NCBI GenBank assembly: GCA_902764045.1
Contig: CACWUI010000088.1
Coordinates: forward strand, 1-5,307
Length of the DNA: 5,307 nt
From: an uncultured Lachnospiraceae bacterium
GTDB taxonomy: Bacteria > Bacillota > Clostridia > Lachnospirales > Lachnospiraceae
Direction: 5' to 3'
Shown here: one piece after another, positions 4,707-5,307 of the stretch
Position numbering within the stretch: the stretch's first letter is position 1
Layout: each line of letters begins with the position of its first letter
Position numbers and translations under genes: made by a program
Notes under the pieces: model-generated
The model's database searches: none
Told to the model about the DNA's origin: nothing
What the model saw: the letters and a program-made list of their open reading frames with translations, nothing else

Positions 4707-5144
4707 ATGTTTGATGGCGAATATTATCATACTATCGACGCCAAAGGGCGTCTCATCCTGCCTGCCCGCTTTCGGGAAGAGCTTGGAGATTCCTTCGTTA
4801 TCACCCGCGGACTTGACGGGTGCTTGTTTGTCTACACCAAATCCGAATGGAATGATCTGCAGGAAAAGTTAAAAAAATTACCGCTTATAAACAAAGAAGC
4901 AAGAAAATTGACCAGATTTTTTTCTGCGGGATTTTCTCAGTGCGAGCCTGATAAGCAGGGACGTATCCTCGTCCCTGCGGGCTTGCGCAGCCACGCGGAT
5001 CTAAAAAAAGATGTATGTATGGTCGGAACGGGAACCCGTATAGAGATCTGGGATAAGGAACGCTGGGAGACCAGTATGTCCGAGATCAATGACAACATGG
5101 ACGACCTTTTGGACGGAATGCAGGATATGGGCTTTTTGATTTAG
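4707..5144 (+). CDS. mraZ: Transcriptional regulator MraZ
   Basis: MraZ is the DNA-binding regulator of the division and cell-wall (dcw) cluster and forms ring-shaped oligomers from a tandem AbrB-like fold. This 145-residue protein is of normal length and has both signature loops: DAKGRLILPARFR at 11-23 and DKQGRILVPAGLR at 82-94, each carrying the DxxGR motif that touches DNA. The N-terminal MFDGEYYHTID is typical. AGGAG at 4693-4697 lies 9 bases before the ATG. The stop TAG at 5142-5144 is followed 15 bases later by the rsmH start, so the two are cotranscribed. The repeat array just upstream is the expected binding site for this protein. The C-terminal tail is acidic, ending DNMDDLLDGMQDMGFLI. 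Confidence 0.97.
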   Translation: MFDGEYYHTIDAKGRLILPARFREELGDSFVITRGLDGCLFVYTKSEWNDLQEKLKKLPLINKEARKLTRFFSAGFSQCEPDKQGRILVPAGLRSHADLKKDVCMVGTGTRIEIWDKERWETSMSEINDNMDDLLDGMQDMGFLI

Positions 5145-5159
5145 TTGTAAGGAGAAACA

Positions 5160-5307
5160 ATGGATTTTGGCCATATATCGGTTCTTTTAAATGAAACGAT
5201 AGAGAGTCTGGATATAAAAGAAGACGGTATTTATGTTGACGGTACTCTCGGTGGCGGAGGTCACAGCCTTATGATAGCCCGCAGGCTTTCCGGTAAAGGA
5301 CGGCTTA
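5160..5307 (+). CDS. rsmH: 16S rRNA (cytosine-1402-N4)-methyltransferase RsmH, N-terminal part
   Basis: The first 49 residues are in the window and the gene runs off the right edge. MDFGHISVLLNETIESL is the usual RsmH (MraW) start, with H5 and the VLLNE motif, and DGTLGGGGHS at 27-36 is the SAM-binding motif I. RsmH methylates N4 of C1402 in the ribosomal decoding centre. AAGGAG at 5149-5154 lies 5 bases before the ATG. Order and 15-base spacing after mraZ match the standard start of the dcw cluster, so ftsL and a penicillin-binding protein gene are expected beyond the window. Confidence 0.96.
   Translation, partial: MDFGHISVLLNETIESLDIKEDGIYVDGTLGGGGHSLMIARRLSGKGRL

Noticed and set aside
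1..5307. CRISPR array, tRNA, rRNA or insertion sequence
   Set aside because: I found no regularly spaced repeats of CRISPR length, no cloverleaf-like segment, no rRNA-like stretch and no transposase frame on either strand.

Overview
The window looks like chromosomal DNA of a low-to-moderate-GC anaerobic Firmicute, most likely a Lachnospiraceae-type clostridium. The reasons are strong GGAGG-type ribosome binding sites, TTGACA/TATAAT promoters often with a TGn extension, AT-rich spacers, the protein style of YchF, MraZ and the radical SAM enzyme, and a dcw cluster opening with mraZ-rsmH. The assignment to a family is inference from recognised protein families, not a database result.

Layout: (1) Bases 1-454 hold a 5'-truncated thiF remnant (family-2 ThiS adenylyltransferase) whose recognisable homology starts upstream of its first ATG and breaks off near base 90. 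A short hydrophobic reading frame abuts it. (2) Bases 451-804 hold a small ArsR/SmtB repressor with a textbook alpha-5 zinc site. Its promoter starts inside the thiF stop codon, and its -10 and start region are covered by a 26-bp imperfect palindrome. No metal efflux gene is adjacent. (3) Bases 819-1568 hold a TetR-type regulator with its own extended -10 promoter and a strong intrinsic terminator. (4) Bases 1567-3135 hold a 468-residue radical SAM protein with a SPASM-like C-terminal cysteine set. It is preceded by a 7-12-7 inverted repeat that could be the operator of the adjacent TetR regulator, and is followed by a 13-bp hairpin. (5) Bases 3155-3260 form a 106-bp element bounded by a long inverted repeat, lying between convergent genes. 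(6) The minus strand from 4429 to 3265 carries ychF with its own promoter. (7) Bases 4430-5307 hold an AT-rich regulatory spacer, then mraZ and the start of rsmH.

How the parts may work together: mraZ-rsmH is the start of the division and cell-wall cluster, and the mraZ promoter carries six in-phase 10-bp repeats matching known MraZ boxes, so feedback repression is expected. The two intergenic regions at 1504-1591 and 4440-4706 share the exact 14-mer ACCACTATATATTG, whose core matches the NrdR box. This raises the possibility that NrdR, or another palindrome-binding regulator, acts in front of mraZ and near the radical SAM gene. The TetR-radical SAM pair is the best candidate for an uncharacterised functional unit. 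The rest of the coding content is ordinary housekeeping.
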